61,389 nucleotides of DNA, taken from Alkalihalobacterium chitinilyticum. GTDB taxonomy: Bacteria > Bacillota > Bacilli > Bacillales > Bacillaceae_F. Made by a program: the position numbers and the translations under genes. Below the pieces are notes generated by a model. That model had not been told where the DNA came from. It ran no database searches and was given only the letters and a program-made list of their open reading frames with translations. The stretch spans positions 1 through 61,389 of the forward strand of contig NZ_JAOTPO010000024.1 in NCBI RefSeq assembly GCF_029028005.1. The letters are read 5' to 3'. This document shows positions 1-11,143 of this stretch, one piece after another (positions within the stretch are counted from its first letter, which is position 1; every line of letters begins with the position of its first letter).

Positions 1-109
1 CGTCCGCCGCTAACCTCATAAGAGCAAGCTCTTATGAGGTCCGCTCGACTTGCATGTATTAGGCACGCCGCCAGCGTTCGTCCTGAGCCAGGATCAAACT
101 CTCCATAAA
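1..109 (-). rRNA. 16S ribosomal RNA, 5' end (partial)
   Basis: The reverse complement begins with the universal 16S 5' end (TTTATGGAGAGTTTGATCC) followed by the 'CTGGCTCAG' primer-site region and the 'AACGCTGGCGGCGTGCC' block. The gene runs off the left edge of the window, so only about 109 nt are present. It is transcribed leftwards, in the same direction as lysS and the rest of the window, and a good promoter lies about 145 bp upstream. Confidence 0.97.
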
Positions 110-194
110 AGTGTTTGATATAGCTCATTGTCACAAACGTGACGTTTTTAAAACATTGACGAGATATCATGTATCTCATTTATTTCGCTTGGCT

Positions 195-216
195 TTTTGT
201 TCAGTTTTCAAAGAAC
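195..216 (-). promoter_or_regulatory. rRNA leader conserved box (boxA-like)
   Basis: On the minus strand the segment reads GTTCTTTGAAAACTGAAC. This is the conserved leader sequence found before 16S genes in Bacillus and overlaps the boxA-type antitermination signal. It lies between the rrn promoter and the 16S 5' end, as expected. The functional assignment rests on family knowledge, not on a test here. Confidence 0.5.
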
Positions 217-251
217 TTATAGCTTGTCTGCTGTGTGACAGCGACTTTACT

Positions 252-280
252 AATATAACACGCTGTTAAATGGGAGTCAA
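252..280 (-). promoter_or_regulatory. rrn operon sigma-A promoter
   Basis: The minus strand has TTGACT at 275-280 and TATATT at 252-257, separated by exactly 17 bp. It lies about 145 bp upstream of the 16S 5' end, matching the usual position of the proximal rrn promoter in Bacillus. A further TATAAT at 347-352 could belong to a second upstream promoter, but its -35 region is poor. Confidence 0.8.
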
Positions 281-551
281 CAATTAATTTTATTTTTTTA
301 TAAAAACAAAATACAATTAACGTCGACAAAATAATGCCTGTTACCTATTATACTGATTGTCTTAAAAAAATAAAGAGTATTTTTAAGGAAAAAGTCTTTT
401 TCTTTACTAACTAACCTATTTGCCTTAAACATTATGCAAATTTATTGTATTAGTTGCGTTTGTCTATTTATTGCTTCTAAGGCTCCTTAGTAACTTTTAC
501 ATTGCTAAGATCCATTATAACCAACACGAGCTTTTTTCAACAGATTTTACA
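281..551. other. AT-rich gap between lysS and the rrn promoter
   Basis: There is no open reading frame with a ribosome binding site here. The stretch is AT-rich and holds a lone TATAAT on the minus strand at 347-352 with a weak -35. This could be a distal rrn promoter or part of an UP-type region. I see no other structure. Confidence 0.4.
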
Positions 552-600
552 CAAAAAGATGCCTGTACCCTCCAATATATACGTTAGGAGAAGTACAGGC
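552..600 (-). terminator. Intrinsic terminator after lysS
   Basis: An inverted repeat with 8-bp outer arms (GCCTGTAC at 593-600 and GTACAGGC at 561-568 on the minus strand) is followed by a TTTTT run at 553-557. It sits just downstream of the lysS stop, so it should end the lysS transcript before the rrn promoter. Confidence 0.85.
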
Positions 601-613
601 ACGTTTTAATAAT

Positions 614-2137
<1,524 letters not shown>

Positions 2138-2256
2138 TTAAAACTATAGATTAATATTGATAGTTAACATTCACTAACTCACTTCATAAACAAAGAGAAT
2201 TTTATGTAACTTAAAGTTAACCATTTCGTGAATGATTTAGTTTTGGCTTATATGTA

Positions 2257-2285
2257 GAAAAACTGCCAGCAGATACTGGCAGTTT
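2257..2285 (-). terminator. Intrinsic terminator after dusB
   Basis: A perfect 10-bp inverted repeat (AAACTGCCAG / CTGGCAGTTT) with a 6-nt loop is followed on the minus strand by TTTTTC. It ends the pab-fol-dusB operon about 50 bp past the dusB stop and isolates lysS. Confidence 0.88.
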
Positions 2286-2336
2286 GTGATTATCTCAGAC
2301 GAATTATAGAAAAGTAAAGTGATAAAGTCAACTATC

Positions 2337-3338
2337 TTAGCCTACTTCGACAGTCTCGTTCATTCTTGCTTCAACTTCATCAATATAGCTGTATAAAGAA
2401 TTGTATACATCATCGCGCGTTTCGAACTGATTGATTTGATCTCTCACGTTTGAGCTTCCACTCATTCCTTTAAGATACCACGCTGCATGCTTCCTCATTT
2501 CACGGACAGCTACTCTTTCACCTTTTAATGCGATTAAACGATCTAAGTGAATCATACATACATCGATTTTCTCTCGCGGTGTTGGATCTCCAGGGAGTTC
2601 GCCTGTTTCTAAAAAGTGAACTGTACGATAAAGCATCCAAGGGTTCCCTAATGCAGCTCTTCCAATCATGACACCGTCTACCCCTGTAGTATCTAACATG
2701 CGTTTCGCATCCTCAGGTGTTTTTACATCGCCATTACCGATAACAGGAATATTTACAAATTCCTTCACTTCTTTAATGATATCCCAATTTGCTACACCTT
2801 CATACATCTGAACTCGCGTACGGCCATGCACAGCTACCGCTTTTCCTCCTGCACGTTCGACTGCACGTGCATTTTCAACAGCAAAAATATGCTCATCATC
2901 CCAACCGATACGCATTTTAACGGTTACCGGCTTATCTACAGCGTCAACTACAGCTGATACCATTTCGTAGATCTTGTTAGGGTCGAGCAGCCACCTAGCC
3001 CCTGCATCACATTTCGTAATTTTCGGTACTGGACACCCCATATTAATATCGATAATGTCTGCATTCGTATTTTTATCTACAAATTTGGCAGCCTCAACTA
3101 ATGTTTCTTTTTCACCGCCGAAGATTTGCAAGCTCAATGGTTTTTCACGCTCATCTACATACAGCATACTTAATGACTTTTCATTTTTGTGTAAGATTGC
3201 TTTATCACTAACCATTTCAGCACATACAAGTCCCGCTCCAAATTCTTTCGCAATTAATCGGAAAGCTGGATTACAGACACCTGCCATAGGCGCTAAAACA
3301 ACTGGGTTTTTCATTTCAATATTCCCAATCTTCAGCAT
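2337..3338 (-). CDS. dusB: tRNA-dihydrouridine synthase B
   Basis: FMN-dependent reductase that makes dihydrouridine in the tRNA D-loop. The protein (333 aa from this start) is a TIM-barrel Dus enzyme. It has the early APMAGV motif, the block MGCPVPKI with the catalytic Cys at about residue 100, HGRTR at about 168, and GNGD plus MIGRAALGNPW near 200-230. The ATG at 3338 is preferred because the homologue starts at this Met. A GTG one codon upstream is also compatible with the GGAGG ribosome binding site. It ends the folate operon, 28 bp after yazB. It corresponds to yacF of B. subtilis. Confidence 0.95.
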   Translation of the reverse strand: MLKIGNIEMKNPVVLAPMAGVCNPAFRLIAKEFGAGLVCAEMVSDKAILHKNEKSLSMLYVDEREKPLSLQIFGGEKETLVEAAKFVDKNTNADIIDINMGCPVPKITKCDAGARWLLDPNKIYEMVSAVVDAVDKPVTVKMRIGWDDEHIFAVENARAVERAGGKAVAVHGRTRVQMYEGVANWDIIKEVKEFVNIPVIGNGDVKTPEDAKRMLDTTGVDGVMIGRAALGNPWMLYRTVHFLETGELPGDPTPREKIDVCMIHLDRLIALKGERVAVREMRKHAAWYLKGMSGSSNVRDQINQFETRDDVYNSLYSYIDEVEARMNETVEVG

Positions 3339-3366
3339 CACTTTTCACCTCCAACATCTTTTATAA

Positions 3367-3573
3367 CTATTTATTTGAAGTCAACTCATCTTTACTAATT
3401 TGCAAAGCCTCAGCTATTTTTTCAATTAAATCTTCCGTTGGCACCCTCGTCCCTCTTTCAACTTCGCCCAATACTGAGATTGAAATCCCTAAAGCGTGAG
3501 CAAACGATTCTTGCGTATAACCTTTCAATTTTCGAAAAGCCCGTATTCTCCTACCCCATTGTTCATTTTCCAT
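3367..3573 (-). CDS. yazB: Small XRE-family helix-turn-helix protein (YazB-like)
   Basis: A 68-residue protein that is almost entirely one Cro/CI-type helix-turn-helix domain. The recognition region around residues 18-45 shows the pattern Y-T-Q-E-S-F-A...G-I-S-I-S-V-L-G-E-V-E-R-G typical of XRE regulators. It is encoded between folK and dusB exactly as yazB is in B. subtilis. The start overlaps the end of folK by 49 bp in another frame, so it is translationally embedded in the folate operon. Its targets are unknown. DNA binding is inferred from the fold only. Confidence 0.85.
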   Translation of the reverse strand: MENEQWGRRIRAFRKLKGYTQESFAHALGISISVLGEVERGTRVPTEDLIEKIAEALQISKDELTSNK

Positions 3574-4055
3574 ACTCTAACACCTTCTTTATCTGTTAAC
3601 CTTCTATAGATCTCCGAAACTGTTACCTGCTCATGAGGCAGTATTAATTGAGGGTTAATTTCCTTCAACGGAATGATGACAAAACTACGCTCACTCATTC
3701 TTGGGTGAGGAATCATCAAATCATCCATCTTAATATTTTCTTGATTATAGAGTAAAATGTCAAGGTCTAATGTTCTGGGACCCCAACGGACAGGAGTATT
3801 TTTTTTTGCCTTACTTTCTATTTCTTGGGTTACTTGTAATAGTTGTTCAGGTGAATAGGAAGTTGAAACCTCAATAACCATATTCAGAAAATCTTGTTGA
3901 TCCAAATAACCCACCGGTTCCGTTTCGTAGATGGAGGAAACACGGTTGATCGTGAGACCGGCTTCCTCATTCAATTCCTTCAAGCCAAATAAAAGATATT
4001 CTTCTCGAGCACCGATGTTAGAACCCAATGCGATATATACGAGATTATTCACCAT
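3525..4055 (-). CDS. folK: 2-amino-4-hydroxy-6-hydroxymethyldihydropteridine pyrophosphokinase
   Basis: Transfers pyrophosphate from ATP to 6-hydroxymethyl-dihydropterin, the step before dihydropteroate synthase in folate synthesis. The 176-aa protein starts with the HPPK signature ALGSNIG and carries the RWGPRTLDLDILLY motif near residues 90-105 and IPHPRM near 118. Length is normal for Bacillus FolK. The start overlaps the 3' end of folB by 11 bp and its own 3' end overlaps yazB, so the genes are tightly coupled. Confidence 0.97.
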   Translation of the reverse strand: MVNNLVYIALGSNIGAREEYLLFGLKELNEEAGLTINRVSSIYETEPVGYLDQQDFLNMVIEVSTSYSPEQLLQVTQEIESKAKKNTPVRWGPRTLDLDILLYNQENIKMDDLMIPHPRMSERSFVIIPLKEINPQLILPHEQVTVSEIYRRLTDKEGVRVWKMNNGVGEYGLFEN

Positions 4056-4413
4056 TTCGACTCCTTGTAATTTCTACTGCTACAGAATTGTAATGGCCGT
4101 TTATTGGTGGGTCTGGTTTAATGACTTTTATTGTACAAGACTGGACGATCGGAAATGTTTTAAGGATTGAGGAACTGATGTTTTCAGCAATTGTTTCCAC
4201 TAATTTATGGGTTTGGTTCTCCACCACTTTTTTTGTAAGTTCGTATACTTCTGCATAGTTGATTGTTTGATTTAAATCGTCATTCGTCCCTGCCGGACTC
4301 AAGTCTAACCATAAGGTTGCATCTACTTTAAAGCGTTGACCTAATTTGTTTTCTTCAGGATAGACACCATGGTATCCATAAAATTGCATTTGATCGATAA
4401 TAATTTTGTCCAT
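4045..4413 (-). CDS. folB: Dihydroneopterin aldolase
   Basis: Cleaves 7,8-dihydroneopterin to 6-hydroxymethyl-dihydropterin and glycolaldehyde. The 122-residue protein shows the family hallmarks FYGYHGVYPEE near the N terminus and the C-terminal KPDPPINGHYNSVAVEI segment. The ATG at 4413 is chosen because it lies 8 nt after an AAAGG ribosome binding site and 1 nt after the folP stop. A GTG three codons upstream overlaps that site and is unlikely. It is part of the pabB-pabA-pabC-folP-folB-folK operon. Confidence 0.96.
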   Translation of the reverse strand: MDKIIIDQMQFYGYHGVYPEENKLGQRFKVDATLWLDLSPAGTNDDLNQTINYAEVYELTKKVVENQTHKLVETIAENISSSILKTFPIVQSCTIKVIKPDPPINGHYNSVAVEITRSRNGE

Positions 4414-4414
4414 T

Positions 4415-5242
4415 TTATACACCTTTCCCTAACATCGCATCCATCATTTTTGCCATTCGGCTCATTTCTAAAACATCGTGAACTCTAACAATTTGACAAC
4501 CTTTCGCAATGCCGAGGCAAATCGTTGCTCCAGTTCCTTCTACTCGCTCGTCCACTGGAAGGTCTAATGCTTTGGCGATAAAAGACTTCCGGGAAGTCCC
4601 TAATAAGACGGGATACCCCAGGTCAACAATTTCATCTAACTTTCTCATGACTTCGAGGTTGTGCTCATACGTTTTAGCAAAGCCAATTCCAGGATCAAGA
4701 ATAATTTGATCATCACGGACCCCAGCCTCGTGACAAATATCTATACTTTCTTGCAGATCTCTTTTCATATCTTCTAACAGATTGACATAGTTTTTGTTTG
4801 TACGGTTATGCATGAGAATAATCGGAACATCGTAAGCTGCTGCTACTCCTGCCATCTTAGGGTCTGCTTTCGCTCCCCATACATCGTTAATAATCGATGC
4901 TCCTGCTTCAATCGCTTGTTTAGCGACCTCACTTTTATACGTATCGATCGAAATCGGGACATCAACCTCTTGTGCAATCGCGGAAATTATAGGAATAACT
5001 CTTTCCAATTCTTCATTTTGTTCTACCTTTTCTGCTCCCGGCCTTGTTGACTCCCCGCCAATGTCAATAATTTTAGCTCCTTGACTTACCATTTCTTTAG
5101 CATGGCGAACAGCTGTTTCTATCTCGTTATACTGACCACCATCAGAAAAAGAATCGGGTGTTGCATTTAAAATTCCCATTACAGTTGTTTCACCTAAAAA
5201 TTGTGATGCTCTAACTTTTGGAGGATTCATTTGAACAGACAT
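4415..5242 (-). CDS. folP: Dihydropteroate synthase (sulfonamide target)
   Basis: Condenses p-aminobenzoate with hydroxymethyl-dihydropterin pyrophosphate. The 275-aa TIM barrel has the signature MGILNATPDSFSDGG near residues 22-36 (pterin and diphosphate loop 1), then IDIGGESTRPGA near 60-71 (loop 2), and LGTSRKSF near 215 (the conserved Ser-Arg-Lys). The ATG follows an AAAGGAG ribosome binding site. It lies 6 bp downstream of the pabC stop and 1 nt ahead of folB. It corresponds to sul of B. subtilis. Confidence 0.97.
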   Translation of the reverse strand: MSVQMNPPKVRASQFLGETTVMGILNATPDSFSDGGQYNEIETAVRHAKEMVSQGAKIIDIGGESTRPGAEKVEQNEELERVIPIISAIAQEVDVPISIDTYKSEVAKQAIEAGASIINDVWGAKADPKMAGVAAAYDVPIILMHNRTNKNYVNLLEDMKRDLQESIDICHEAGVRDDQIILDPGIGFAKTYEHNLEVMRKLDEIVDLGYPVLLGTSRKSFIAKALDLPVDERVEGTGATICLGIAKGCQIVRVHDVLEMSRMAKMMDAMLGKGV

Positions 5243-5248
5243 TTCGAC

Positions 5249-6115
5249 TTACTCCTTTTTATATATTTCGACTCGACTGTTAAGTTTTTTCCTTAGTGAG
5301 AAATAATGTTTCCGCAACTGATTAGCCAATGTCATTTCGCTGTCGTAGTTCGTCTTGCCTTCAACATCTTCAAGTGAGACAACTTCTTGAATGGAATTGG
5401 TTACAAAAGCTTCATCTGCTTCAAACAAGTCTTCACTTTTATAAAAACCTTCTTGGTACTCGTACCCTAGATCGTTTAATAACGTTAAAATAAACTGCCT
5501 CGTTACACCATTTAGTATTCCCGTTTCAACTGCTGGTGTATAAATAACATTATTTTTTAGCCAGAAAAGATTGGAGACAATTCCTTCAGCAAGATACCCG
5601 TCTTGCGTTAAGAAAATTCCTTCAACACTTGCATCTGAACCTATTTCCCGTTTTCCAATAATGTTATTTAAATAGTGATGGGATTTTAACCGTTCATTTC
5701 CTTCGGGTGTATTTCGTTTTGTGTTCAACATAACCCCACGTTTTGTCACTGACATCTTTTCTGGAAGTGGTTTAACGTACACAATCGTTGAAGGTTGATC
5801 ATATGGTTCATCTTGTAGTCCTAACGGGCCAACTCCTGCTGAAACATTCCATCTCACGTATGCATTCGTTAATTTATTTTTAGCTAATAATTGCTGTAAG
5901 ACCGTCATGACCTGACCTTTTGTCCAGTCCCAATTGATGGAGAGATGACTTAAGCTTTGGCGTAACCGAAGAAAATGGTCATCCACTAAAAATGGATGAC
6001 CGTCATAAATACGAAACGTCTCAAATACACCTAAGCCATACATAAAACCATGATCAAACGCTGAAATTTTTGCATTTTCCGGTGTTACAATTTCACCATT
6101 TACATAGATGTACAT
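5249..6115 (-). CDS. pabC: Aminodeoxychorismate lyase (PLP fold IV)
   Basis: Removes pyruvate from 4-amino-4-deoxychorismate to give p-aminobenzoate. At 288 aa it is a class IV PLP-dependent enzyme of the branched-chain transaminase / ADC lyase fold. It shows [14 protein letters not shown] near residues 20-33, a Lys in the segment LKSHHYLNN (about residue 139) that fits the Schiff-base lysine, and the GILNGVTR stretch. The start overlaps the 3' end of pabA by 16 bp. It is the third gene of the pab/fol operon. Confidence 0.93.
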   Translation of the reverse strand: MYIYVNGEIVTPENAKISAFDHGFMYGLGVFETFRIYDGHPFLVDDHFLRLRQSLSHLSINWDWTKGQVMTVLQQLLAKNKLTNAYVRWNVSAGVGPLGLQDEPYDQPSTIVYVKPLPEKMSVTKRGVMLNTKRNTPEGNERLKSHHYLNNIIGKREIGSDASVEGIFLTQDGYLAEGIVSNLFWLKNNVIYTPAVETGILNGVTRQFILTLLNDLGYEYQEGFYKSEDLFEADEAFVTNSIQEVVSLEDVEGKTNYDSEMTLANQLRKHYFSLRKKLNSRVEIYKKE

Positions 6116-6696
6116 GCTGAGGTACGCCCCCTATAGTGTTCAATAAAATTAAGCAATAAACGCTTACCTGACTCCGTCATTATGGACTCTGGGTGGAACT
6201 GAACACCTTCAATAGGGAGTGTTTTATGGCGCAGAGCCATAATTTCCCCTTCTGCTGTTTCAGCTGTAATTTCTAAGCAGTCTGGAAACGTTTCTCTTTC
6301 AACAATTAAGGAATGGTATCTTGTTGCTGTAAAAGGACGTTCTATACCTTTAAAAATGGTTTGTTCGTTATGAGTGATCTCAGAAGTCTTTCCGTGCATC
6401 AACCGTTCCGCTCGAATGACTTTGCCGCCAAACACTTGCCCAATCGACTGATGTCCTAAACAAACGCCGAAGATCGGGATTTTCCCGGCAAAGTGTTCGA
6501 TTGCCTTTAAACTTACCCCTGCCTCATTCGGGCTGCATGGCCCCGGCGATATCATTAAATAGTCTGGATTTAGTTCTTCAATTTCTTCAATGGTGATTTC
6601 GTCATTTCGTCGAACGACTAACTCTTCACCCATCTCACCTAAATACTGCACTAAATTGTACGTAAATGAATCATAGTTATCAATCATTAAAATCAT
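6100..6696 (-). CDS. pabA: Glutamine amidotransferase subunit of anthranilate / aminodeoxychorismate synthase
   Basis: Supplies ammonia from glutamine to PabB and, in Bacillus, also to anthranilate synthase (the amphibolic trpG role). The 198-residue class I amidotransferase shows [10 protein letters not shown] at the start, the oxyanion and catalytic Cys motifs SPGPCSP and [10 protein letters not shown] (Cys at about 79), and the His-Glu pair in FHPESIMTE near 168-170. It lies between pabB and pabC with an 18-bp gap to pabB. Dual use in tryptophan synthesis is inferred from B. subtilis. Confidence 0.95.
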   Translation of the reverse strand: MILMIDNYDSFTYNLVQYLGEMGEELVVRRNDEITIEEIEELNPDYLMISPGPCSPNEAGVSLKAIEHFAGKIPIFGVCLGHQSIGQVFGGKVIRAERLMHGKTSEITHNEQTIFKGIERPFTATRYHSLIVERETFPDCLEITAETAEGEIMALRHKTLPIEGVQFHPESIMTESGKRLLLNFIEHYRGRTSACTSM

Positions 6697-6714
6697 TAGT
6701 ACTCCTCCTCAGCT

Positions 6715-8154
6715 CTACTTTACTTTTTCTTCACTGACCTCTTCTTCACTCAACTCTTTTGCACGCCATAGTGCAGTTGCTTTTTTTAATGATTCTTTAT
6801 ATTCATGTTGTGGATTAGAGTCAATCACAATACCTGCGCCGGCCTGTACATAAGCCATACCGTCTTTTGCAAGGATTGTTCGAATGACAATATTTAATTC
6901 CATGTCTCCATTATAACCGATCCAGCCAATCGATCCTGTATAAATTCCTCTTCTAACCGGTTCAAGTTCTTCAATGATCTCCATCGTTCTCACTTTAGGT
7001 GCTCCTGTAATCGTTCCACCTGGGAAAGTTGCTCGAATGATATCGTATGCGTCTTTTCCTTCCGTAAGCTTTCCTTTTACATTTGAAACAATATGCATAA
7101 CATGCGAGTATTTTTCAATGACCATTAACTCGTCCACTTCAACTGAACCAAACTCACACACTCTTCCTAAGTCGTTTCGCTCAAGGTCAACGAGCATAAT
7201 ATGTTCTGCACGTTCTTTTTCGTTTTCAATCAGGGTCTTAGCATTTCTTTCGTCTTCTTCTTCGTTTTTTCCTCTTGATCTCGTTCCTGCGATCGGCCGA
7301 GTACTTACTTCTTGTCCGGCTTTCTTGACAAGAAGCTCTGGTGAACCGCTTGTTAACTGGAATTCAGGAGTATGGAAGTAGGCCATATATGGCGAAGGGT
7401 TAACTTCACGTAACTTTTCATAGATGTGGAGTGGTTCTGTTAGCAGCGGCTTTGCCTGACGGACCGACAAATTAACTTGAAAAACATCGCCAGCAGCAAT
7501 ATATTCTTGAATTTTTTTAACAGCATTTGCAAATTCAGCTTCTGACAAAGAAGCTGTCCAACCGTTTTCCACTTGAACGTCTGATGCTTGCCACTTCCAT
7601 TCATCTAATGGTTGGATCCATGTTGTTTTATAGAGTTCCAACCGTTCCACAGCTGTTTGTGTTTCACTTTCTTTGTAATGAATGATGATGTTTAATTCTT
7701 GGCTCTCGATATCATAAACAAATACGTCATCAAAAACGAGAAAGTAAAGCTCTTCCATTCCTAAATCATCTTGAGCTGTAGTGGGCAATTTTTCAATTTG
7801 CCTTACAAGGTCATAGCTAATATATCCTACTGCTCCACCCTGAAATGGAACAGCCTCTTCGCAACAGCCACGCTGTTTCTCTTGCATCCATGCTTTCATA
7901 TTCGTAAGGAGGTCCCCTGATCTAGTGTGGGTTTGTCCATTATGTTCAATCGTTAATGTTTGATCTTTTCCTTTAATAATAGCTATTGGACTTAAACCTA
8001 TAATATGATATCGACCAGCTCTGCCACTTTCTAATAAAACATGATACGGCTCCTCTTTGGAAAGCTGCTTATATTGTTGAAACCAATCGCTTTCACTTAA
8101 TGGGATTTTCGCTGTCAACACCTGTTGTTTATCTATGGAATTGTCTTGAAGCAA
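6715..8154 (-). CDS. pabB: Aminodeoxychorismate synthase component I
   Basis: Converts chorismate plus ammonia to 4-amino-4-deoxychorismate, the first committed step of p-aminobenzoate and folate synthesis. It has the chorismate-binding domain of the TrpE/PabB family in its C-terminal half: QVNLS, the GSPELLV block, RPIAGTRSRG, LVDLERNDLGR, and FPGGTITGAPK near the end. The frame stays open to 8211 with an ATG at 8172, but neither upstream ATG has a ribosome binding site. I prefer the TTG at 8154, 10 nt after an AGGAG, which gives about 479 aa, close to B. subtilis PabB. It is first in the operon and follows the cysK terminator. Confidence 0.93.
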   Translation of the reverse strand: MLQDNSIDKQQVLTAKIPLSESDWFQQYKQLSKEEPYHVLLESGRAGRYHIIGLSPIAIIKGKDQTLTIEHNGQTHTRSGDLLTNMKAWMQEKQRGCCEEAVPFQGGAVGYISYDLVRQIEKLPTTAQDDLGMEELYFLVFDDVFVYDIESQELNIIIHYKESETQTAVERLELYKTTWIQPLDEWKWQASDVQVENGWTASLSEAEFANAVKKIQEYIAAGDVFQVNLSVRQAKPLLTEPLHIYEKLREVNPSPYMAYFHTPEFQLTSGSPELLVKKAGQEVSTRPIAGTRSRGKNEEEDERNAKTLIENEKERAEHIMLVDLERNDLGRVCEFGSVEVDELMVIEKYSHVMHIVSNVKGKLTEGKDAYDIIRATFPGGTITGAPKVRTMEIIEELEPVRRGIYTGSIGWIGYNGDMELNIVIRTILAKDGMAYVQAGAGIVIDSNPQHEYKESLKKATALWRAKELSEEEVSEEKVK

Positions 8155-8298
8155 TACACACACTCTCCTCATTAATGGCGAATGATTTCTAACCATTTTT
8201 CTTACGTTCATTCTACAACAATTTATAAAATACGGAAAGCAGTACTGCCTGTTTGTAGCTCAAAGAACAACAGCAGAGCTTTTATGAAGGCAATACCT

Positions 8299-8330
8299 TA
8301 AAAAAGACTGACACATTTGCGTCAGCCTTT
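8299..8330 (-). terminator. Intrinsic terminator after cysK
   Basis: The minus strand reads GGCTGAC, an 8-nt loop, GTCAGTC, then TTTTTT. The hairpin lies 13 bp after the cysK stop and separates cysK from the pab operon. The GGCTGAC end resembles the ends of the longer palindromes elsewhere in the window. Confidence 0.88.
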
Positions 8331-8342
8331 AATTTTTTTCTA

Positions 8343-9266
8343 TTATTCATCAAATTGATAAAGTGGAGTTGAGAGGTAACGCTCACCATTACTTGGGATA
8401 ATCGCTATTACCTTTTTGCCTGCACCTAATTTTTCAGCCACTTGAAGCGCTGCATAAATAGCTGCACCAGAAGAGATACCACCTAAAATTCCTTCTTCAC
8501 GTCCGGCACGGCGTGCAATTTCAAATGCTTGATCATTCGTAACTTGAATAACTTCATCATAAACGTTCGTGTTTAGAATGGAAGGAACAAAACCGGCTCC
8601 AATTCCTTGGATTTTATGCGGACCTGGTTTTCCTCCTGATAAAACTGGAGAATCTGCAGGTTCTACTGCATAGATTTTAAGGTTAGGGAAGTTCTCTTTT
8701 AACAATCCGCCTGCACCTGTAATCGTTCCACCAGTACCGATTCCTGATACAAATGCATCGACACTTCCTTCAACTTGCTCTAAAAGCTCACGGCCTGTTG
8801 TTTCACGATGAACTTCGGGATTTGCTTCGTTCTCAAATTGCTGAGGCATGAAGTGACCATCTTCTTTGGATAATTCTGTTGCTTTGCGAATCGCACCACC
8901 CATACCTTCTGGCCCTGGAGTAAGTACTAACTCAGCACCATAAGCTCTTAAAAGATTACGACGCTCCATACTCATTGTTTCTGGCATAACCAGCTTTGTT
9001 TTATAGCCTTTTGCAGCTGCAACCATCGCTAACCCAATTCCTGTGTTTCCACTAGTCGGCTCAACAATAATATCGTCTTTCTTTAATCGACCGTCTCTCT
9101 CAGCAGCTTCAATCATCGCTAAAGCGATACGATCTTTTACACTGCTTCCAGGATTAAAATACTCAAGTTTTAAATAAATATCTGCAGACCCTTCAGGTAC
9201 GATTCTGTTTAATTTTACTAATGGCGTTTGCCCAATTAAATCTGTAATAGAATTTGCTACACGCAT
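8343..9266 (-). CDS. cysK: Cysteine synthase (O-acetylserine sulfhydrylase)
   Basis: PLP enzyme that makes cysteine from O-acetylserine and sulfide. In B. subtilis CysK also acts as a partner of the regulator CymR. The 307-aa fold type II protein shows the PLP lysine in [10 protein letters not shown] (about residue 44), the substrate loop TSGNTG near 70, and the phosphate-binding [10 protein letters not shown] near 175. The ATG is preceded by AAAGGGGAAG. It has its own promoter at 9321-9349 and terminator at 8299-8330, so it is probably a single-gene unit between hslO and the pab operon. Confidence 0.97.
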   Translation of the reverse strand: MRVANSITDLIGQTPLVKLNRIVPEGSADIYLKLEYFNPGSSVKDRIALAMIEAAERDGRLKKDDIIVEPTSGNTGIGLAMVAAAKGYKTKLVMPETMSMERRNLLRAYGAELVLTPGPEGMGGAIRKATELSKEDGHFMPQQFENEANPEVHRETTGRELLEQVEGSVDAFVSGIGTGGTITGAGGLLKENFPNLKIYAVEPADSPVLSGGKPGPHKIQGIGAGFVPSILNTNVYDEVIQVTNDQAFEIARRAGREEGILGGISSGAAIYAALQVAEKLGAGKKVIAIIPSNGERYLSTPLYQFDE

Positions 9267-9320
9267 TTTTAACTTCCCCTTTCGTTAATACCGAGTAAAT
9301 TCATTGGTTTTGTTAAGATT

Positions 9321-9349
9321 ATAGTAGCAAATGATTTCCAATTAGTCAA
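9321..9349 (-). promoter_or_regulatory. Probable sigma-A promoter of cysK
   Basis: TTGACT at 344-349 (of the 9300 block) and TACTAT at 9321-9326 are spaced 17 bp apart on the minus strand. The start site would fall about 50 bp upstream of the cysK ATG. The spacer contains ATTGGAAAT, which could be part of a CymR-type operator, but I cannot confirm that. Confidence 0.6.
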
Positions 9350-9373
9350 CGGATTTTTTTGATAATTTTAACT

Positions 9374-10261
9374 CTAATTATTTTTTCCTGTTTCTGTTAG
9401 TAACGCTTCTAACTCTGGTTTAGTGAACACATAAGTTTCGTTGCAAAAGTGACAACGAGTTTCGGCTTTTCCTTCCTCGTCGATCATTGCTTGTATTTCT
9501 TCGGCACCTAAACTGATAATAGCCGTTTCAAACCTTTCCTTTGAACAAGTACAGGAGAATTTAACATCCATTTGATCAAGGATCTTCAAGTTCTCTTTAC
9601 CAAGTAACTCTTCAAGGATTTCTTCGGGGCTTTTACCCGCTTCAATTAATTTAGAGATTGGCGGGATTTGGCTTAAACGATTTTCTATAAACTCAATGAT
9701 GTCATCTCCAGCACCAGGCATCATTTGAAGGATAAATCCACCGGATGCTAAGATGGAGTAATCAGGGTTAACGAGTACCCCAACGCCAACAGCAGAAGGA
9801 ATTTGTTCAGATGTTACGAAGTAGTATGTAAAATCCTCACCCAATTCCCCGGAAATAAGCGGAACACTTCCTGTAAAATAATCTCGGAGACCTAAATCTT
9901 TTACAATAGAAAGTTGGCCATTTGTTCCTACTGCTCTTGCAACATCGAGTTTCCCATGAGCATTTAAATCAAAGTGAACATGTGGGTTTTTAACATAACC
10001 TCTTGTTTCTCCTTTAGCATTCGTATCAACAATAATATGACCGATTGGCCCGTCTGCTTCGATTTTTACAGTGATTTTTGCATCACCTTTTTGCATGGCG
10101 CCCATGATCGTTGCCGCTGTCATCGCTCTTCCTAAGGCAGCGGATGCCGTCGGCCAAGTGTCTTGTCTTTTTGCTGCTTCACCAACCATTGCGGTCGTTC
10201 GCGTTGCATACGCTCTCACACTACCATCAAATGCAATCGCTCGTACAAGATAATCACTCAT
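9374..10261 (-). CDS. hslO: Redox-regulated chaperone Hsp33
   Basis: Holdase chaperone switched on by oxidation and unfolding. The protein (295 aa from this start) has the Hsp33 N-terminal domain and the C-terminal redox zinc centre, with Cys-X-Cys in [10 protein letters not shown] (near residue 237) and Cys-X2-Cys in RCHFCNE (near 270). The ATG at 10261 is chosen because the homologous N terminus is MSDYLVRA. It overlaps the coaX stop in the string ATGAGTGA, implying translational coupling. The longer frame (to 10282) lacks homology in its first 7 residues. Confidence 0.96.
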   Translation of the reverse strand: MSDYLVRAIAFDGSVRAYATRTTAMVGEAAKRQDTWPTASAALGRAMTAATIMGAMQKGDAKITVKIEADGPIGHIIVDTNAKGETRGYVKNPHVHFDLNAHGKLDVARAVGTNGQLSIVKDLGLRDYFTGSVPLISGELGEDFTYYFVTSEQIPSAVGVGVLVNPDYSILASGGFILQMMPGAGDDIIEFIENRLSQIPPISKLIEAGKSPEEILEELLGKENLKILDQMDVKFSCTCSKERFETAIISLGAEEIQAMIDEEGKAETRCHFCNETYVFTKPELEALLTETGKNN

Positions 10262-11039
10262 GCTCTTCGTCCTTTCTAGCATTTTTCATATAAATCATTT
10301 GCAGACCTTTTAGCGTTAAAAACGGATCTACAACATCAATCGTTCTGGACTCTTTTCCTATCAGGGTAGCGAGTCCTCCTGTGGCAATAACTTTAGGTTC
10401 TACCGGAGATTGCTCTTTCATTCTTCTGACGATTTCATCAACTTGTCCTACATATCCATAATAGATACCCGCTTGCATGGCATTTACCGTGTTCTTACCA
10501 ACTACTGAAGGCGGTTCTGAAATTTCAATACGAGGTAATTTCGATGCTCTTGTATATAAAGCCTCAGTTGAAATACCGACTCCCGGGGCAATCGCGCCTC
10601 CCATATATTGCTTCTCTTCGTTAATATAACAGAACGTGGTAGCTGTACCAAAATCGACGATAATTAAAGGGCTTCCATATAAATCGATGGCAGAAACGGC
10701 ATTAACGATCCTGTCTGCCCCTACTTCTCTAGGGTTTTCATACTTAATATTTAAACCGGTTTTAATTCCAGGTCCAATTACAATTGGATCTAACTTAAAA
10801 TATTTCTTGCACATCTTTTCTAATGCAAACATAATCGGTGGAACAACAGAAGAAATAATAATTCCATCGATTTCAGTTAAGCTGAGATCTTGATCTTGAA
10901 ACAAGCTTTTAACAAGCATACCGTATTCATCTTCTGTCTTATCTCTACTCGTAGCAATACGCCAATGATGAATTAGTTCATCACCATCATATACACCAAG
11001 AACAATATTCGTATTCCCTACATCAACAACAAATATCAT
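10254..11039 (-). CDS. coaX: Type III pantothenate kinase
   Basis: First step of coenzyme A synthesis: ATP-dependent phosphorylation of pantothenate. The 261-residue protein is an ASKHA-fold CoaX. It starts with the phosphate-binding VVDVGNTN motif, then has GADRIVNA near residue 105, VDFGTATTF near 125, and GGAIAPGVG near 148. It lies downstream of the ftsH terminator and is coupled to hslO by an 8-bp overlap. It corresponds to yacB of B. subtilis. Confidence 0.96.
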   Translation of the reverse strand: MIFVVDVGNTNIVLGVYDGDELIHHWRIATSRDKTEDEYGMLVKSLFQDQDLSLTEIDGIIISSVVPPIMFALEKMCKKYFKLDPIVIGPGIKTGLNIKYENPREVGADRIVNAVSAIDLYGSPLIIVDFGTATTFCYINEEKQYMGGAIAPGVGISTEALYTRASKLPRIEISEPPSVVGKNTVNAMQAGIYYGYVGQVDEIVRRMKEQSPVEPKVIATGGLATLIGKESRTIDVVDPFLTLKGLQMIYMKNARKDEEHE

Positions 11040-11105
11040 AATTGTTTCACCACATTTCCCTTTTTTATATGTATGTTTACTTTACCTCAATTTTATCATT
11101 TTCAA

Positions 11106-11139
11106 AAGAAAATAGGATGTCTTGTGACATCCTATTTTT
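11106..11139 (-). terminator. Intrinsic terminator after ftsH
   Basis: A 10-bp perfect inverted repeat (ATAGGATGTC / GACATCCTAT) is followed by TTTTC on the minus strand, immediately after the ftsH stop. Confidence 0.85.
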
Positions 11140-11143
11140 CCTA